Part shown: positions 5,777-7,854 of the stretch, piece after piece
Numbering within the stretch: position 1 is the first letter of the stretch
Layout: each line of letters opens with the position of its first letter
Source of the DNA: an uncultured Acidobacteriota bacterium
Lineage (GTDB): Bacteria > Acidobacteriota > JAAYUB01
Direction: 5' to 3'
Assembly (NCBI GenBank): GCA_937925645.1
Contig: CALAMB010000273.1
Coordinates: 1 to 7,854 of the forward strand
Length of the DNA: 7,854 nt
Notes under the pieces: model-generated
The model's input: only the letters and a program-made list of their open reading frames with translations
The model's database searches: none
Told to the model about the DNA's origin: nothing
Position numbers and translations under genes: made by a program

Positions 5777-6844
5777 GTGAGTGAACCCGCCGCCGGTCCG
5801 CCCGCCGCCAAACCCGCCAAACCCGCCGAGCTGACAACGCTCGACAAGTACCTTGTCGCCGGAATCGAGAACCAGGCCACCACCATTTACATGTTCCCCG
5901 GGGCCTGCATCACCTACCGGGTGGGCAACAAGCTGCTCAAGGTCCCGAACACCACGCTCAATCCGGGCCAGACCATGGCCATCGCGCTGGAGATCCTGCC
6001 CAACTACGTGGTGGAGCAGCCGACGGCCGAGTCCAAGCGGATTTACCTGGACCGGGTCAAGAGCCTCGACTTTTCCTACTCCGTCCAGGGTCTGGCCCGC
6101 TTCCGGGTGAACCTGTTCCGCCAGCGCGGCTCCCTGGCCTTCGCCATGCGGGTCATCCCCCACGACATCCCGCTCCTGAGCTCGTACCAGCTGCCGGATG
6201 ATTTCCTGCAGTCGCTCAAGGGGCTCCGGGGCGGACTCTGGGTGATCCACGGCCGGGGCCGCGGCGGCAAGAGCGCGTTCCTGGCCTCCATCGTGGAGCA
6301 CCTCAACGCCACCCAGAACCGCCTCGTCACCGTGCTGGAGCCCACCATCCAGTTCAGCCACCGCAACAACCTCTGCCTCGTCACCCAGCGCGAGATCGGC
6401 TCCGACATGAACAGCATCGAGCAGGGGATCGACGAGGCGCTGCGGCAGGACCAGGACATCCTCGTCGTGGACGAGCTCAACTCGCCCGAGTCGTTCGACA
6501 AGGTGCTGGAGGCGGTCGTGAAGGGCATGACCACCTTCGTGGCCATGGGCACGCCGGACGTGGAAAAGACCATCCGCCAGCTCCTCGGATTCAAGCCCCA
6601 GAACCGGCAATTGGACCTGGTCAACGACCTGATGACCCACCTGCGGGCGCTGCTCTCCACCGAGCTGACCATCGATCCGGCGGGGCGCCGGACGGTCGCG
6701 GTCCAGTATCATCCGGCCAACCTCGTCAACTCGGTCCTCCTGACCAAACGCACCGAGCTGGAACAGAAGAGCTCCCAGAAGTCCATGCTGCACGAGTTCG
6801 ACAGCTCCTCGTCGGTGGACCAGAGTTGGTTCGACAGTGAGTGA
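5777..6844 (+). CDS. PilT/GspE-type secretion ATPase paralogue with degenerate catalytic motifs
   Basis: A 355-residue protein from the GTG start, close to PilT in length. PilT retracts type IV pili as a cytoplasmic hexamer. After a Pro/Ala-rich tail (1-18), the N-terminal domain ends in RFRVNLFRQRGSLAFAMRVI (108-127), nearly identical to the PilT consensus. The ATPase core has a valid Walker A, GRGRGGKS (159-166), and a Walker B-like DILVVDEL (227-234) that keeps the glutamate. Other family motifs are changed. The Asp-box IEDP is VLEP (186-189), the MRD after Walker B is LNS, the His-box GTLHT is GTPDV (258-262), and the N-terminal SDxH is TTIY. The AIRxxIREGK-type C-terminal motif is missing, replaced by a Ser/Asp-rich tail ending in FDSE. 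I infer that ATP binding is kept but hydrolysis is impaired or altered, so it may be a regulatory or accessory subunit rather than a true retraction motor. It should not be named pilT. It overlaps the next gene and shares a promoter region with the TPR-CHAT gene. Confidence 0.85.
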   Translation: MSEPAAGPPAAKPAKPAELTTLDKYLVAGIENQATTIYMFPGACITYRVGNKLLKVPNTTLNPGQTMAIALEILPNYVVEQPTAESKRIYLDRVKSLDFSYSVQGLARFRVNLFRQRGSLAFAMRVIPHDIPLLSSYQLPDDFLQSLKGLRGGLWVIHGRGRGGKSAFLASIVEHLNATQNRLVTVLEPTIQFSHRNNLCLVTQREIGSDMNSIEQGIDEALRQDQDILVVDELNSPESFDKVLEAVVKGMTTFVAMGTPDVEKTIRQLLGFKPQNRQLDLVNDLMTHLRALLSTELTIDPAGRRTVAVQYHPANLVNSVLLTKRTELEQKSSQKSMLHEFDSSSSVDQSWFDSE

Positions 6845-7802
6845 TCCCCGCCACACCACCGGCCGGCCCGCCCGCCGGCGGCGGTTGTCCGCCGCCGCCT
6901 GGCTCTGCGCCAGCTTGTGGGCGGCCGCCGGCGCCGCCGGGGCGACCGCGCCGGAAGCCCCGGCCGGCTGGGTGACGGCGCTCCCCGGCAACTGCGATTT
7001 TTACGCCACGGCGGACCTGGCCCGCCAGCCCGCCGCCCGCGAAACGCTCCTGCGGCTGTTCCCCGCGGTGGCGCCCGTGCTCCAGCGCGTCCGGGACGCC
7101 GGGCTGCTCCCCGCGGCCGCGCGGCTGGACGGCCTCGCCTTGACGGGCATCCGGCGGGACGACGACGTATTCCTGGGCGTCTGGCTGCAGGGTGATTTTC
7201 AGGAGGCGGCCATCCTGAAGGCACTGGGGGACCGGGCGACGCCGGTCAGCCCGTCGCCCGGCGTGGCCTTCTTCCGGCTCCGGGAGCCGGGCGCCGATCC
7301 GCCACTCTGTTTCTGCTTCCCCCGCCGCGATCTCCTCGTGGCGGGCAAGGCAGAGACGCTGGCCGCACTCCGCCAGCCCCGCCGGCTCGACTCCCCGCCG
7401 CCAGCCCTGCTCACCGGCACGGGCGGCGCGGGCGCCCTGACTCTCTACCTCGGCGAAGGCCTCATGGCGCATCTGCTGGGCGCCGGCCCGATCGGATCGT
7501 CCTACGCCACGCTCCGGCGTCTGTTCGCGGGGATCACCGAGCTGGCCTGGAACCTGGAAACGACGGGCCGGGGGACCTGCGTCGCGCGGCTCACATGCCG
7601 GCGGCCGGAGGATGCCGCCGGCATCGCGCTGTTGCTGAAGAATTTCGTCTCGCTGGCCCTCGTGGCCGCCGGCCAGTCACCCACCGACGCGGAGACCATC
7701 CTGGCCGGCTTCGCAGTGGCGGCGACTGGCCCGTCGCTCCGGGCCACGTTCGACATGCCGCCCGCGCTGCTGGACCGGCTGTTCCAGCCGGCCGGCCCGT
7801 GA
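6837..7802 (+). CDS. Secreted protein of unknown function, coupled to the PilT-like gene
   Basis: A 321-residue protein that I cannot assign to a named family. It starts with a basic segment (RPARRRR, 10-16), a hydrophobic stretch (about 17-37) and Ala-rich candidate cleavage sites near AGA-TA. That is a typical signal peptide, so the product is probably periplasmic or exported. The mature part alternates strands and helices, for example LPGNCDFYATADLARQP near 49-65 and FLGVWLQGDFQEAAILKAL near 112-130. This layout recalls DUF3352-like secreted proteins of Acidobacteria and Planctomycetes, but only loosely. There are no catalytic motifs and no C-terminal anchor. Cysteines are few and not in a CXXCH or lipobox pattern. 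The GTG start lies inside the last codons of the PilT-like gene (8-base overlap, GTGAGTGA), which implies translational coupling and one transcript. The ribosome binding site is weak, consistent with coupling. Real gene: confident; function: unknown. Confidence 0.8.
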   Translation: MSDPRHTTGRPARRRRLSAAAWLCASLWAAAGAAGATAPEAPAGWVTALPGNCDFYATADLARQPAARETLLRLFPAVAPVLQRVRDAGLLPAAARLDGLALTGIRRDDDVFLGVWLQGDFQEAAILKALGDRATPVSPSPGVAFFRLREPGADPPLCFCFPRRDLLVAGKAETLAALRQPRRLDSPPPALLTGTGGAGALTLYLGEGLMAHLLGAGPIGSSYATLRRLFAGITELAWNLETTGRGTCVARLTCRRPEDAAGIALLLKNFVSLALVAAGQSPTDAETILAGFAVAATGPSLRATFDMPPALLDRLFQPAGP

Positions 7803-7848
7803 GCGGGATGACGGAATCGGCTGTGCAATATTCCGCCAAGGAGGACCG

Positions 7849-7854
7849 GTGTTT
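7849..7854 (+). CDS. Start of a further gene, cut by the window edge
   Basis: AAGGAGGA (7838-7845) is one of the best Shine-Dalgarno sequences in the window, and GTG follows at 7849, so only the first two codons (fMet-Phe) are visible. The spacing is four bases, slightly short. The alternative start is ATG at 7808, open to the edge (MTESAVQYSAKEDRC), which would place the Shine-Dalgarno inside the gene. Either way a third + strand gene follows the secreted-protein gene after 5 to 46 bases, probably in the same operon. Confidence 0.45.

Noticed and set aside
5156..6991. 611-codon open frame on the minus strand spanning the divergent promoter
   Set aside because: It runs antisense through the PilT-like gene and out of frame through the start of the TPR-CHAT gene. 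Both of those have clear family motifs, and this frame has none.

Overview
The window is GC-rich bacterial DNA with tightly packed genes, Shine-Dalgarno sites and two GTG starts. The combination of an exported TPR-CHAT protein, a PilT-type ATPase paralogue and a secreted orphan protein, with long short-unit tandem arrays between genes, fits an environmental Gram-negative lineage such as Acidobacteriota. Planctomycetota, Verrucomicrobiota or Myxococcota are also possible. No rRNA or other marker is present, so this placement is an inference and is weak.

Layout. (1) 18-1250 (+): a GT-B fold glycosyltransferase with a strong ribosome binding site. (2) 1251-2316: a 1.07-kb gap with no convincing gene, lying between two convergent genes. 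Its left part holds two copies of a roughly 100-bp hairpin-rich element in opposite orientation (1412-1511 and 1602-1703). Its right part holds a chain of tandem arrays with different units: an 8-mer, a 7-mer, a 7-mer running into a 6-mer, and another 7-mer. The last array supplies the stop codon of the next gene. (3) 2317-5646 (-): a 1109-residue protein with a signal peptide, about a dozen TPR-like repeats, a CHAT protease domain with an intact His/Cys pair, and a C-terminal membrane helix with a basic tail. (4) 5647-5776: a compact divergent promoter region with a perfect extended -10 on the + strand. (5) 5777-6844 (+): a PilT/GspE-type ATPase paralogue with a good Walker A but altered Asp, His and SDxH motifs. 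(6) 6837-7802 (+): a secreted protein of unknown function overlapping the ATPase gene by 8 nt. (7) The beginning of another gene at the right edge, announced by a strong Shine-Dalgarno sequence.

How the genes may work together. The TPR-CHAT gene and the ATPase/secreted-protein pair are divergent around one 130-bp control region, so shared control is plausible. Two of the three products are predicted to be exported, and the third resembles a pilus-motor ATPase. This suggests a cell-envelope function, but nothing in the sequence proves a joint pathway. The most unusual items are the divergent TPR-CHAT / degenerate-PilT pair, the inverted pair of 100-bp elements, and the chain of unrelated tandem arrays running into a stop codon.
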